54,606 bases of DNA from Desulfuromusa sp. (GCA_029933365.1 JAOZOH010000004.1:1-54606); one strand, 5' to 3'. Counted from the stretch's first letter, positions 8,491 to 16,890 are shown. Notes: generated by a model not told the origin, from the letters alone. Translations and numbers: made by a program.

Positions 8491-8631
8491 ATGGCGGAGA
8501 GGCGGGGATTCGGTCACTCCGTCATCGACATCACCTCGATTCCTGCGTAACCTCCCCTACACTCACTGCCGCAGCCATCCCTGGCTGCTCTTCTGACATT
8601 AAGTCAGCGTTCGCTTCGCTTCGAATCCCCG
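8491..8631. repeat. Copy of the tRNA-Ser 3' end with an inverted partner
   Basis: Bases 8491-8512 repeat exactly the 22 bases at 8698-8719, which are the 3' end of the tRNA-Ser gene including its CCA complement and part of the T arm. Bases CGAATCCCCGC at 8621-8631 are an inverted copy of part of the same block. Between them lies about 110 bp with a small CAGCCATCCCTGGCTG hairpin and no convincing gene. Such a partial tRNA copy is what an attachment site or a tRNA-borne short element leaves behind. Confidence 0.65.
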
Positions 8632-8698
8632 CTGAGTTTATTGCCACCTTCCAGCCATCGCAAGTTATTTCATCTGCAGAGGCTTTTGCGTTTTTATA

Positions 8699-8786
8699 TG
8701 GCGGAGAGGCGGGGATTCGAACCCCGGGTAGCGTTAACTACACCCGCTTTCCAGGCGAGCACCATCGGCCTCTCGGTCACCTCTCC
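8699..8786 (-). tRNA. tRNA-Ser (anticodon GGA)
   Basis: The minus strand folds as a class II tRNA. The acceptor stem is GGAGAGG/CCTCTCC, the discriminator base is G and CCA is encoded. The anticodon arm CGCCTGGAAAGCGGG gives anticodon GGA, reading UCC and UCU. A long variable arm follows (GTGTAGTTAACGCTAC), then the T arm with GGTTCGAATCC. The long variable arm and anticodon identify serine. Confidence 0.96.
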
Positions 8787-8853
8787 GCGAACTGAGGACT
8801 TTACACTAACAGATTGGAAACTGTAAAGTGAAAATACAGGTCATAGCAGAACA

Positions 8854-8873
8854 AGACTGAAGGCTTTCAGTCT
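8854..8873 (-). terminator. Possible terminator after the fliK-flhB-like pair
   Basis: AGACTGAA (8854-8861) and TTCAGTCT (8866-8873) form an 8-bp stem with a 4-nt loop, 15 nt after the minus-strand stop at 8888. The following minus-strand bases (TGTTCTGC) hold only a weak T-run, so termination may be inefficient. Confidence 0.4.
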
Positions 8874-8887
8874 AACCCCCTTCAGCC

Positions 8888-9181
8888 TTATCTTGCCGTC
8901 TCAGCCGTTTCATAGCGCCCATTAATACGATAGATAAATGCCAGGATTTCCGCTACCGCCTGAAATAATTCTGCAGGGACCTCCTCACCCACTGGAACCC
9001 GCCCCAACACCTCCAATAAATCCGGATCTTGAACAATATCAACCCCGGCAGCTTTAGCTGCAGCAATGATCTGTTGCGCAAGGTCTCCGTGCCCGGTAGC
9101 AACAACCTTCGGGGTCGATTTAGGTCGGCGATCGTAATGCAAAGCAACCGCCTGAAGTGAATTTTTGGGCTTATGTTTCAT
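8888..9181 (-). CDS. FlhB C-terminal-like export switch domain protein
   Basis: A 97-residue protein resembling only the cytoplasmic C-terminal domain of FlhB/YscU, the substrate-specificity switch of flagellar type III export. Matching parts include ALHYDRRPKSTPKVVATGHGDLA and the following helix-rich AAAKAAGVDIVQDPDLLEVLG. The autocleavage motif NPTH of full-length FlhB is missing: the matching place reads ALHYD. All membrane helices are missing as well. Such stand-alone FlhB-like proteins are known beside fliK. Its ATG directly follows the fliK stop (TAAATG), so translation is probably coupled. FliK and FlhB act together in setting hook length, which supports the assignment. Confidence 0.85.
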   Translation of the reverse strand: MKHKPKNSLQAVALHYDRRPKSTPKVVATGHGDLAQQIIAAAKAAGVDIVQDPDLLEVLGRVPVGEEVPAELFQAVAEILAFIYRINGRYETAETAR

Positions 9182-10966
9182 TTAAACCCTCGCATCCAAC
9201 ATATTGAATGAATCGGGGAGCAAACGCTCCTGTAGCTGTCGGGCTGGCAATTTTGCATCAGCACTGAAACTGACTCCCTGAAGTGCAATTGCCTGGAGTG
9301 ATTCTTTAAGCTCATCAGCACAACTTTGCAAATACTCCATTTTACCCCGATCTTCACCAGCCAGCCGCAGATGTAAACCCTCCTTTTCATAGAGCATGTC
9401 GATACGTAAATTACCGAGGGCGGACAACCGTAGCGACAGGGACATTTGCAGCGGTGCTGTATCCTCTGTGTTGTCTTCATTCCCTCCCGACCGTTCCTCT
9501 GCCAGCAGATAGCCCTCCTCTAATTCATTGAACGGTAGAGGGAGAAACTGCACCTGATCCTCTGCCAACTTGGCTTTACAGAGCTGAAACAATTCAAGGC
9601 GGTGCAATGGCTCCTCCACTTCGGCTCCCAACTCTTTTTGCAAACCCAGCAAACCTAGTTTTAAGCTGGCCAAAGCCGCTTTGTTCTTTCCCTGAAGCAG
9701 ATCCGTTTCAAGATGAAATCCAAACAACTGTGATAACAAACCAAGGGGCCTCCCCTGAGGAGGATTAGGTTGCTGTGTGACCAACTGTTCCAATTGATTA
9801 ACCATCATCTCAAAGCCAGGCAACACTATAGGAGCAACCTTGGCATTTTGGGGCAACTGCTGCAATCTTGCCAGCAAGCCTTCCAATCGCCCCATAAGCT
9901 CCGGCGCAATACCCTGTTTTTGCCCCTGTTTTTGCCCCTGGCTTTGCGACACCTGAGCGAGTAGTTGCTTTATATCAGCGGATAGGTTCGCCAAGGCATC
10001 TGCCCCTTTTGCACCTGCTGGCTGTTCCAATGGGGGAAGATGATGAACAACCATTTGTTTTACCCCCGATCCCTTTATTTCTGGCGGAGAAATATCTTGA
10101 ACAACCTGCCTGTCTAACCGGACAAGAATGCCCTCTATCGCTCCTGCCAGTTGTGGAGACACTCTAGGGTGTTGCTGTATCTGCTGCAGAACCGTGACCA
10201 ACAGTTGCTGTTGAGGTGCTGATAACTGTGGCAATTCTCGACCCTGCTGCAACGGAGCCAGCAAATTTCGACTCTCCACATGCCAGCGTTTCGGCAATGG
10301 CTGCCCCGCTTGTTTTGGCAGTAGCGATAATTGATTTTGCAGATTTTTAATCAACTGCGTCACTGCCTGAGACAACTCAGTCGAGACAGGTTGCGAACTA
10401 TGCGGCGACATCGCTTGCAGCGAGACCTGTGCTGACGAAATAATATGATCTGGAGTCACCTCGGAAGAAGTCATCAATTGCTGCAATTGTGTCACAACAA
10501 GGGCAATATCCCCCTTGAGACCAGCAGGTTTTCCGGCAGATGGATCTAGTATCTGCTGCAGCTGAGAATAATTTTTCAGGATCGATTGAGGCAATGAGGC
10601 CTGCTCCGACAGCTGTTGTAACTGGCTCACCAACTGGCTCCAATCAAACGAGCGCGTCAGCAAGGGAAGCGACTGACTGAGCCTATCTTGCAGTGAATCA
10701 CTGAGAACTGTGAACTCCAAACGCGGCTCGGTTTGCAGAACTTGCAAATTCACTTTCTGCCCGACCCGCAACTCCCGGTCTCCCTGAGCCAGATAGCGCT
10801 GCCGGTTGATCTCCAAGACGGCCCCATCCTGTCCCGTTTTGATCACTGTCCCGCGAACCAGCTGCTCAGGACGCAAGTTAATCTGCAACTCCTCTGCAGC
10901 ATCAAGCGGAAGTGTCGGCACAGAAATAAATAAATTTGCCGGTGGGTTGGAATTCACTGTGGTCAT
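9182..10966 (-). CDS. fliK: FliK-like flagellar hook-length control protein
   Basis: A 594-residue protein. Its long middle part is rich in Gln, Leu, Pro and Ser, with low sequence constraint, as in hook-length rulers. The C-terminal part (about 460-594) is a FliK-type domain with MSLSLRLSALGNLRIDMLYEKEGLHLRL and a terminal helix containing ESLQAIALQGVSFS. The protein would be exported during hook assembly and signal the export gate through FlhB. It is the first gene of a two-gene unit with the FlhB-like protein. Repeated KQGQKQG residues (about 355) mark the linker. The hook and basal-body genes themselves are not in this window. The upstream 361-bp gap shows no clear minus-strand promoter. 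Confidence 0.8.
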   Translation of the reverse strand: MTTVNSNPPANLFISVPTLPLDAAEELQINLRPEQLVRGTVIKTGQDGAVLEINRQRYLAQGDRELRVGQKVNLQVLQTEPRLEFTVLSDSLQDRLSQSLPLLTRSFDWSQLVSQLQQLSEQASLPQSILKNYSQLQQILDPSAGKPAGLKGDIALVVTQLQQLMTSSEVTPDHIISSAQVSLQAMSPHSSQPVSTELSQAVTQLIKNLQNQLSLLPKQAGQPLPKRWHVESRNLLAPLQQGRELPQLSAPQQQLLVTVLQQIQQHPRVSPQLAGAIEGILVRLDRQVVQDISPPEIKGSGVKQMVVHHLPPLEQPAGAKGADALANLSADIKQLLAQVSQSQGQKQGQKQGIAPELMGRLEGLLARLQQLPQNAKVAPIVLPGFEMMVNQLEQLVTQQPNPPQGRPLGLLSQLFGFHLETDLLQGKNKAALASLKLGLLGLQKELGAEVEEPLHRLELFQLCKAKLAEDQVQFLPLPFNELEEGYLLAEERSGGNEDNTEDTAPLQMSLSLRLSALGNLRIDMLYEKEGLHLRLAGEDRGKMEYLQSCADELKESLQAIALQGVSFSADAKLPARQLQERLLPDSFNMLDARV

Positions 10967-11203
10967 AGAGTCTTAGTCGATTGTTTAAGAGTTGATCGTA
11001 CTAATTTGTAACACCGTCGATAATAGCACAAGTCTCTGTCGTTAACTGAATGTTGAAAAAAACGATTTTAAATCAAAAACAACGATCCAGAGTAAGTGTC
11101 AAAATCCCGTCCACATTAAATTATTTTATTTATTTTTTCAGTATTTACTGTCATAAAACTGCCCAACCAATCTCAACAGCCTAAAATTAAAAGATTTTTC
11201 GTC

Positions 11204-11220
11204 TTGGCACGGTAATCGCT
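11204..11220 (+). promoter_or_regulatory. Sigma-54-type promoter candidate
   Basis: TTGGCAC (11204-11210) carries the -24 GG and is followed after exactly 10 bp by GC (11218-11219) in ATCGCT. This matches the GG-N10-GC spacing; the -12 box is TCGC rather than TTGC. It lies about 110 bp before the diguanylate cyclase gene. The rest of the 10967-11327 gap is AT-rich and shows nothing else convincing. Sigma-54 control of flagellar and related genes is common in this bacterial group. Confidence 0.5.
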
Positions 11221-11327
11221 TATACAGAGACAGAAATAAAAAAGTTCTAAAGATTATTTAATGATATGCCGATAGAAGAGAATATGAATACTTTAATACC
11301 CTTTGGGAACGATAGAAGGACAAGCAA

Positions 11328-12311
11328 ATGATGAACACAACAGCTCTGGTTATTGCCAACAATAAGAGTAAAAAGACCCAACTGGTCAACCATCTCTCCG
11401 CAACCGGACTTTTTGACCAGATCAAGCCTTTAGGCTCTTCGGCCGCACTCTTCCAGCACCTGAAGTCAAATCGGGCCGATATGGTCTGCTGGGCAATTGA
11501 GAAAAAAAATCGCAAAGTGGCATGGATCAACAAGCTTCACTCTGACGAGCAGTGGCATGATCTCCCCCTGATTGCGTTTGCCGAAGATCAGCAAGGCCTG
11601 ATCAATGGCTTTCAACTTGGGGCAAGTGATTCCGTTAATGTGGGGATTGATCCCACCGAGCTGAGCGCGCGGATGAACCGCCATTTGGAACGTTGGCAGC
11701 GGTTATTGGAACTACGTCAGAGTAAAGAGCAGCTCCAGCAGATGGCGCTCACTGATCCCCTGACAAAACTTGGTAACCGCGCCACATTTGATATGAGCAT
11801 CAAACAAGCTGCGGCTTGCACCCAACGTTCAGGAAGCCCCTATTCATTGTTAATGATTGACCTGGATTTCTTTAAGAACTTCAACGATAACTATGGTCAC
11901 CAAACCGGGGATGCGGTTTTGCGCTCAGTTGCTGACGCAATCAAAGTATCGGCGCGGGATGCTGACATCTGTTGCCGCTATGGTGGTGAAGAATTTGCAG
12001 TGATCCTCCCCGACACCAAAGCCAATAATGCTGAAGTCCTGGCGAAACGGATTCACAAGCAGGTAGCCAAAGTTTCCCGCAAACAGCCCACAGGACGGAT
12101 ACCAATTTCCGTCAGTATCGGAATCAGTTGCACTAACTTGGACAATAACAGCAATATCCATCCAAGCAAATTGATTGAAGAAGCCGATCAGGCACTCTAT
12201 TTAGCCAAAGAAAATGGTCGTAATAGAACTGAAACCTGGCAACCTGATGAGAGTGTCACGGAAATGGATTTTACCTATAGTTCAACTTCACAACTGGCAT
12301 TTGGCGCTTGA
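11328..12311 (+). CDS. Diguanylate cyclase with degenerate receiver domain
   Basis: A 327-residue cytosolic protein. Residues 5-120 resemble a response-regulator receiver, but the region that should hold the phospho-accepting Asp reads ADMVCWAI, so that Asp is absent. A short helix leads to a GGDEF domain (about 138-310) beginning LTDPLTKLGNR. The active site is GGEEF (219-223), a functional variant. The inhibitory site RDAD (210-213) sits five residues before it, so product feedback is likely. The protein should make cyclic di-GMP. It converges on the gene for a PilZ cyclic di-GMP receptor, with a palindrome between them, inside a flagellar region. A role in motility control is likely but inferred. 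Confidence 0.92.
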   Translation: MMNTTALVIANNKSKKTQLVNHLSATGLFDQIKPLGSSAALFQHLKSNRADMVCWAIEKKNRKVAWINKLHSDEQWHDLPLIAFAEDQQGLINGFQLGASDSVNVGIDPTELSARMNRHLERWQRLLELRQSKEQLQQMALTDPLTKLGNRATFDMSIKQAAACTQRSGSPYSLLMIDLDFFKNFNDNYGHQTGDAVLRSVADAIKVSARDADICCRYGGEEFAVILPDTKANNAEVLAKRIHKQVAKVSRKQPTGRIPISVSIGISCTNLDNNSNIHPSKLIEEADQALYLAKENGRNRTETWQPDESVTEMDFTYSSTSQLAFGA

Positions 12312-12341
12312 TTTAACCAAATTGTCGCCAGATTCAATTAC

Positions 12342-12374
12342 AAATGGGGACAGAATTTAATTCTGTCCCCATTT
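12342..12374. repeat. Perfect 33-bp palindrome (GGGGACAG type) between convergent genes
   Basis: The arms AAATGGGGACAGAATT and AATTCTGTCCCCATTT are perfect inverted copies around one central base. The palindrome lies between the stops of the cyclase (12311) and PilZ (12401) genes and could act as a two-way terminator. The GGGGACAG core also occurs in the cluster at 8178-8298, which suggests a dispersed repeat family. Confidence 0.75.
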
Positions 12375-12400
12375 CATATCTCTAACTTGAAGAGTTGTTA

Positions 12401-13066
12401 TCAGGAATTAGAAGTACCCAGAACCTTCACTTTCAAGCGCAACTGCTTACGCTGCTCAGCCAGGCAATAAGCAATAATAGCATCCTGATCTTCATCTTCA
12501 ATATCTGCAAAACTTAAAGCAACCTGCTGCACATCGTCCACAGCATAAGTCATCACCACTTCTCCAACACACTCAATCACGGCTGGCTGTGGAGAATCGA
12601 TAACTATTTCCAGCCCCAGTTTGGTTCCTTCCTTAACTGACTCTGAAACCGGAATCCGCAAACCTCCACCACTGATATTAACCGGGGTCTGCACCGATTT
12701 AGCGGTCGCAGTTTCATCATCTATATCCCAATAACTGACCGACAGATCGGCATCAACACGAAAATATTCCCGTTTTTGTGTATAGGTAAAAGAATCTACC
12801 ATCTCCAGTAATATTTTAGCGTCTTCCGGTACCGAATCAATTCTCGCTTTAATCGACTTATTCTCTCCGGCAACATCAAACTTCACCAGACAGAATTCAG
12901 CAAAATTCAAGAGTTCTGCATCAAGTTGGTCGGGGAGAAATGTGATTTCAAACTGAGGGGCCGTGGTGACCTTGGCAACACCATCGAGTGCCAGCTGTTT
13001 CCCATCCTGAAGAGGCAGAGAAACTTTAACAACCCGATAATCTTTCAACTGATTAAGTACAGACAT
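12401..13066 (-). CDS. PilZ-domain cyclic di-GMP receptor, YcgR-like
   Basis: A 221-residue protein. The first 95 residues form a YcgR-N-like beta domain. The second half is a PilZ domain with both cyclic di-GMP binding motifs: RxxxR (R99 to R103, in KREYFRVD) and NxSxxG (N130 to G135). YcgR-type proteins act on the flagellar motor or stator when cyclic di-GMP is bound, slowing motility. It ends the minus-strand run flagellin-flaG-fliD-fliS-fliT-pilZ. A GGDEF cyclase gene faces it, giving a possible maker/receptor pair. Confidence 0.9.
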   Translation of the reverse strand: MSVLNQLKDYRVVKVSLPLQDGKQLALDGVAKVTTAPQFEITFLPDQLDAELLNFAEFCLVKFDVAGENKSIKARIDSVPEDAKILLEMVDSFTYTQKREYFRVDADLSVSYWDIDDETATAKSVQTPVNISGGGLRIPVSESVKEGTKLGLEIVIDSPQPAVIECVGEVVMTYAVDDVQQVALSFADIEDEDQDAIIAYCLAEQRKQLRLKVKVLGTSNS

Positions 13067-13110
13067 GGCAAATCCCCTGATGGGAGAGGAATAAGGGGAG
13101 CAGAAATTCC

Positions 13111-13509
13111 CTATCCAATACCCCGGGCAAATTGTTTGCGTGGAGCAGGAGCTTGATGATATCCAGCCACTGCCACTCGACCGCTTTTGATCTGCGTTAA
13201 CTCATTAGCGGTAACGGCCATCATGCCACGGATTCTTGGCAATAGCAAATAATTCAGCTCAACAATCTTTTCCAACAGGCGGGTTCGTTCTATAAATAGA
13301 GGATGTTCTTGCCAATAGGTCGAGTTACGGGGGAAAACCTCCAGAAAAACCCGATCATTTAAACCAGCTTCATCCTGTAGTTCCTGGAGCTTGACAGTGT
13401 AGCTTTGCAGCTCATCAGGATCAGATTTCTGCAGCAAATGATCAAGTTGCCCAGCATGAGCAATGATCTGTCGGTACTGTTCTATCGATTTTCGGAGACA
13501 AGTTTCCAT
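13111..13509 (-). CDS. FliT/FlgN-like small flagellar protein
   Basis: A 132-residue, mostly helical protein starting METCLRKSIEQYRQII. An open frame continues upstream to 13590, but it runs into a dispersed repeat. GAGG lies 8 nt before the ATG at 13509, so that start was chosen. Sequence similarity is too weak to name it with certainty. The position directly after fliS and before the PilZ gene, the size and the helical content all fit a FliT-type chaperone that binds the cap protein FliD. The C-terminus is basic and proline-containing (HQAPAPRKQFARG). Confidence 0.6.
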   Translation of the reverse strand: METCLRKSIEQYRQIIAHAGQLDHLLQKSDPDELQSYTVKLQELQDEAGLNDRVFLEVFPRNSTYWQEHPLFIERTRLLEKIVELNYLLLPRIRGMMAVTANELTQIKSGRVAVAGYHQAPAPRKQFARGIG

Positions 13510-13567
13510 AAGACAAACCTCAAATAATCTTCGATAAATATCCTGAAATCGTAATAACCGTAAGAGA

Positions 13568-13710
13568 GCCACCAAGACACCAAGCCACAAAGAAGGGCTA
13601 TGGGCTTAAAACCAGAAAATAGTTCTCAGTTTTAACCTTCTCTACCTCTCTCCGTCTCTGCGTTAATGTTTTTAACTCCGATTTCCTTGGTGCCTTCGTG
13701 TCTTGGTGGC
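13568..13710. repeat. Long inverted-repeat element, copy A (CACCAAGACAC type)
   Basis: The left end GCCACCAAGACACCAAG and the right end CTTGGTGCCTTCGTGTC plus TTGGTGGC are inverted copies. Between them lies CTCTCCGTCTCTGCGTTAA, which is the complement of the AACGCAGAGACGCAGAG block in the copy at 33496-33682. The element sits between fliS and the fliT-like gene and contributes no credible coding sequence. Such CACCAAGACAC/GCAGAGACGCAG repeats are known as dispersed, low-complexity repeats in Geobacter-like genomes. Confidence 0.75.
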
Positions 13711-13726
13711 AAAAGTTTTTATGTGA

Positions 13727-14158
13727 TTAGAATGAAACAGCCACTCGTTTTTCAGTGGAGTCTGTATTCGCAGCCCGTAAGGTGCCATGCTGGTTAATCT
13801 CTGCAGCTCCAGCAAATCCCTCACGCAGATCAAGAAGAATCTTTTCGATCGGTTCCAACCGGGCAGCATCACTACGAGCATTAACCGCCGACAGCTCCCT
13901 GATCATGAAATCATAAAGTTGGCTGAGATCAAGCGCAATCTCCCCACCAACCTCATAATCAAGGGTATTGGAAAATTCAGTAATTATTGCCATCGCTTTG
14001 CCAATAGCAATGGCCTTATCTGCCTGTCGACCATCCTCAATTGCAAATTGAGCTTGTCTGACAAAACGGATCGCTCCATCATAAAGCATAATCAGAATCT
14101 GCTCCGGTGAAGCGGTCATCACCTGGTTATTTTGATAGTGGTTTGAATATGCATTCAT
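13727..14158 (-). CDS. fliS: Flagellin-specific export chaperone FliS
   Basis: A 143-residue protein with the FliS signature: NAYSNHYQNNQVMTASPEQILIMLYDGAIRF at the N-terminus and a helical body with LSQLYDFMIRELSAVNA. FliS binds the disordered C-terminus of flagellin and prevents early assembly. It follows fliD and lies in the same minus-strand run as both flagellin genes. The last 25 residues (HGTLRAANTDSTEKRV) are more variable. A dispersed inverted repeat lies directly after the stop. Confidence 0.95.
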   Translation of the reverse strand: MNAYSNHYQNNQVMTASPEQILIMLYDGAIRFVRQAQFAIEDGRQADKAIAIGKAMAIITEFSNTLDYEVGGEIALDLSQLYDFMIRELSAVNARSDAARLEPIEKILLDLREGFAGAAEINQHGTLRAANTDSTEKRVAVSF

Positions 14159-14212
14159 CTATTCGTACTCCTGACAGAAAAAACTAATATCGACTTAGTA
14201 AACAGCAGTCAC

Positions 14213-15553
14213 TTATTTGCTGCCCCCGAGGGTTGGCATCGATGCCAGCTGCTGCATCAAATAACTGCCTTGCGCATTCAGGCCACTGACCAGTCCCTCC
14301 ATCGCCGAGAACTGAGCCCGTAGAACCTCTTCCCTCTGCACCAGTCTGGCTTCCATATTCAGGATTCTTTGATCAATACGCCGCGTATTACTATCGGTTG
14401 TCACTTTGCGACCGGCATATAATCCATCAACCGAATCGGTCATAGTATCCAGATAGGTAGCAAACTTTGCACTGATCCCCTCATTCCCGTCCACTCCAGC
14501 AAAGAGACCAAGAACTGCATCATATTCATCCGTTAGAGCAGAGGACAAAGTTGAACTGTTTATAGTGATAGTACCATCGCGCTGAGTTTCAAAGCCGATC
14601 TGAGACAGGCTAGAATAGGCTCCCCCACCCCCCTGTGGAGTTACCAGAAGGCTCTGTAAATGACGCTTGATCGAGCGAAAAGCAGAATCACTTCCCCAAC
14701 CGGTCTCTTTCTGATCCCCGATAAAAGTGATGATTTCATTATAGGAATTGACAAACTCTTTAATTTTCTCAGTCGTTGCCTCTTTATCGGTAGAAATATT
14801 TACAGTTGTTGTCGACTGAGCATCTGCTTTCAGTAGCTCGATGGACAACCCGGGGACAGCACTATCAACACTATTACTGTCACTGTAGACATCAATACCA
14901 TCAAGAAGGATATGCGCTTGCTGAGCAACCTGAGTATTGCTCATGGTTGGAATAGCCACACTGCCACTGCTCAACCCTGACGTGTCCAGCGAAAAAGAAT
15001 CGGAGACACTATTGCCGGTCAAAACCAAACGATAAGGCTCAGTAGCCGTCCCATCATTGATAATAGCCGCACTGACTCCCAACTCAGCATCGTTAATGGC
15101 GGCGGCAATTCCTTCCAGAGAATTATTTGTAGTGTCGATGGTGATTGCGGTGGGGACCCCGGCAACGGTAAGGCTTATGCTTCCGGTCCCTAAGGTCAAT
15201 GCTGCTTTATCGGCATAACCCTGACTGACATCTTTCTGTTGCTGTGCCAGATCAAGGACTGTCAACTGATAGGATCCAAGCTGAGAGTTGCTGTCTGCGG
15301 TTACCGACACGAAATCTTCAGAGCTGCTGTTAACGCTGGGAGAATTCAGTTCGATTCTGGTATCAATGCCCTCGGCTTTTTCCAGAAAGCTTTTCAACTT
15401 TCCATCCATCTCAGAAAAAGCAGTCAGACGGTTTTTATAATAGGCCTGATCTTTTTCCAGACGATCAATTGGAAATCGCTCAATCTTCATCAACTCAGTG
15501 ATAATTGAGGATGTATCTATTCCGGTCGCCAGACCGCCAAAAGTAATTGACAT
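14213..15553 (-). CDS. fliD: Flagellar filament cap protein FliD
   Basis: A 446-residue protein. The N-terminal FliD_N region has ITFGGLATGIDTSSIITELMKIERFPID. A middle domain contains the flagellin-hook-like repeats, and the C-terminal FliD_C coiled region ends LNAQGSYLMQQLASMP. FliD forms the cap at the filament tip and folds incoming flagellin. The length is normal for the family. It lies between flaG and fliS as in many polar-flagellated bacteria. Confidence 0.95.
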   Translation of the reverse strand: MSITFGGLATGIDTSSIITELMKIERFPIDRLEKDQAYYKNRLTAFSEMDGKLKSFLEKAEGIDTRIELNSPSVNSSSEDFVSVTADSNSQLGSYQLTVLDLAQQQKDVSQGYADKAALTLGTGSISLTVAGVPTAITIDTTNNSLEGIAAAINDAELGVSAAIINDGTATEPYRLVLTGNSVSDSFSLDTSGLSSGSVAIPTMSNTQVAQQAHILLDGIDVYSDSNSVDSAVPGLSIELLKADAQSTTTVNISTDKEATTEKIKEFVNSYNEIITFIGDQKETGWGSDSAFRSIKRHLQSLLVTPQGGGGAYSSLSQIGFETQRDGTITINSSTLSSALTDEYDAVLGLFAGVDGNEGISAKFATYLDTMTDSVDGLYAGRKVTTDSNTRRIDQRILNMEARLVQREEVLRAQFSAMEGLVSGLNAQGSYLMQQLASMPTLGGSK

Positions 15554-15578
15554 AATATCTCTCCCAAAAACAATCTAC

Positions 15579-15926
15579 TTAACTCTGAGTATTAACAATA
15601 TTGCCGCGCAGATCTTCCAGAGTTGCTTTGAGTTCTAATATTTCTTCTGCTGGAACCTGACGGATCACTTCGTCATTTTCCCGGTCAACAATTTTGACCA
15701 CCAAACCGCCAGAGCGCTCATCATTCTCAAAACGGACACTGTAAAGCCCTTCCTCAGTCAACGCTTTAATCTGATTGAGCAGTTCTTCGGGCTGAATTTG
15801 TTTCTTTTCAGCTCGCTCACTCTGCACCAAATCATCAGCCTTTTTTCTGGCTTCACTAACTTGATCAGAACCTTTACTCAGCTGAAATTGAGAGGTGCTT
15901 TGTAAATTGATAGCTTCAACGTTCAT
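15579..15926 (-). CDS. flaG: FlaG family protein
   Basis: A 115-residue protein whose last 75 residues match the FlaG domain: GLYSVRFENDERSGGLVVKIVDRENDEVIRQVPAEEIL is typical. The N-terminal part is polar and lysine-rich. FlaG affects filament length in polar flagella. The gene lies between the flagellin pair and fliD, after the flagellin terminator, so it may be reached by read-through or by a promoter in the 93-bp gap. Confidence 0.9.
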   Translation of the reverse strand: MNVEAINLQSTSQFQLSKGSDQVSEARKKADDLVQSERAEKKQIQPEELLNQIKALTEEGLYSVRFENDERSGGLVVKIVDRENDEVIRQVPAEEILELKATLEDLRGNIVNTQS

Positions 15927-15970
15927 CGTATTATTCTCCTCTCCCAGCTACATATCACCTGTATACAGGG

Positions 15971-16001
15971 AAAATCAGGGGCTGGATAAGCCAGCCCCTG
16001 A
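15971..16001 (-). terminator. Terminator of the flagellin genes
   Basis: TCAGGGGCTGG (15975-15985) and CCAGCCCCTGA (15991-16001) form a perfect 11-bp stem with a 5-nt loop. On the minus strand it is followed by TTTTCCC. It lies 18 nt after the stop of the second flagellin on the transcript and should make flagellin mRNA the main product relative to flaG-fliD. Confidence 0.8.
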
Positions 16002-16019
16002 ATAGAATTAACCAGGAAA

Positions 16020-16862
16020 TTAACCCAGCAGTGATAATGCCAGTTGTGGAGCCTGGTTCGCTTGCGCCAGAATCGAAACACCTGCCTGCTGCAAGATGTT
16101 GAATTTAGTCATTGCTGAAGTTTCTGCAGCAATATCGGCATCCAGGATCCGTGAACGAGCAGCTGATAGGTTCTCGGATACGTTCGACAGGTTAGCGATA
16201 GTCGATTCAAAACGGTTTTGAACAGCACCCAAAGCACCACGGGTACTATCAACTTGTCCAATAGCGTAGTCAATATTGGCAATAGCTCCAGAAGCAGATG
16301 CACGTGTACTCACACCTGCGCCGGCCATTGAGTTAGTATTCCCAAGAAAACTTGCAGTAGCGCGACCAATGTTAACCGAAATTGTCTGACCCGCATTGGC
16401 ACCAACCTGGAAAACTGCAGCATTCGCAGCAGCGGAGAAACCTCCAGATAGCAAAACCTTGCCGTTGAAGGATGTTGTATCCGCAATACGGTCAATTTCA
16501 CTCACCAACTGAGCAAATTCGGCATCAAGAGAGGCACGGTCAGCATCAGTATTGGTATCGTTTGCTGATTGAACCGCCAACTCACGCATACGCTGCAGGA
16601 TATTGGTAGTCTCTTGCAACGCACCTTCGGCAGTTTGCGCTAAAGAGATACCATCGTTGGCATTCCGAGCAGCTTGGTTGAGACCACGGATCTGAGAAGT
16701 CATCCGGTCAGAAATAGCCAGACCGGCAGCATCATCCTTGGCACTGTTGATCCGAAGACCGGAAGAGAGGCGCTGCATTGATTTGTTCAAAGCGCCCTGA
16801 GAGTTACTCAAATTACGTTGAGCGTTTAAAGAAGCTACGTTTGTGTTAATTGTTAAAGCCAT
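16020..16862 (-). CDS. fliC: Flagellin (promoter-distal copy)
   Basis: A 280-residue short flagellin. The N-terminal D0/D1 part is conserved ([20 protein letters not shown]), as is the C-terminal part (ISLNLG-like end, here LALSLLG). Only a small variable centre (about 118-205) separates them, with no D2/D3 domains. The centre is rich in Ser, Thr, Ala and Gly and differs from that of the neighbouring flagellin. It is a likely place for O-linked nonulosonic sugars made by the cluster just beyond. The leader has a GGAGG ribosome site and a GGA-loop hairpin. The gene is in tandem with, and probably co-transcribed with, the upstream copy. Confidence 0.96.
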   Translation of the reverse strand: MALTINTNVASLNAQRNLSNSQGALNKSMQRLSSGLRINSAKDDAAGLAISDRMTSQIRGLNQAARNANDGISLAQTAEGALQETTNILQRMRELAVQSANDTNTDADRASLDAEFAQLVSEIDRIADTTSFNGKVLLSGGFSAAANAAVFQVGANAGQTISVNIGRATASFLGNTNSMAGAGVSTRASASGAIANIDYAIGQVDSTRGALGAVQNRFESTIANLSNVSENLSAARSRILDADIAAETSAMTKFNILQQAGVSILAQANQAPQLALSLLG

Positions 16863-16890
16863 GATTTTTCCTCCATGAATGTGTGTGTAC

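Noticed and set aside
8178..8510. CRISPR array
   Set aside because: The repeats are palindromes and inverted copies with irregular spacing, without regularly spaced direct repeats or cas genes.
11016..11023. GTCGATAA on the plus strand, like the sigma-28 -10 box found elsewhere
   Set aside because: No TAAA-type -35 box at the required distance, and the next plus-strand gene is 300 bp away.
13510..13590. N-terminal extension of the fliT-like gene
   Set aside because: The extra codons run into the dispersed repeat, while a good ribosome site supports the ATG at 13509.
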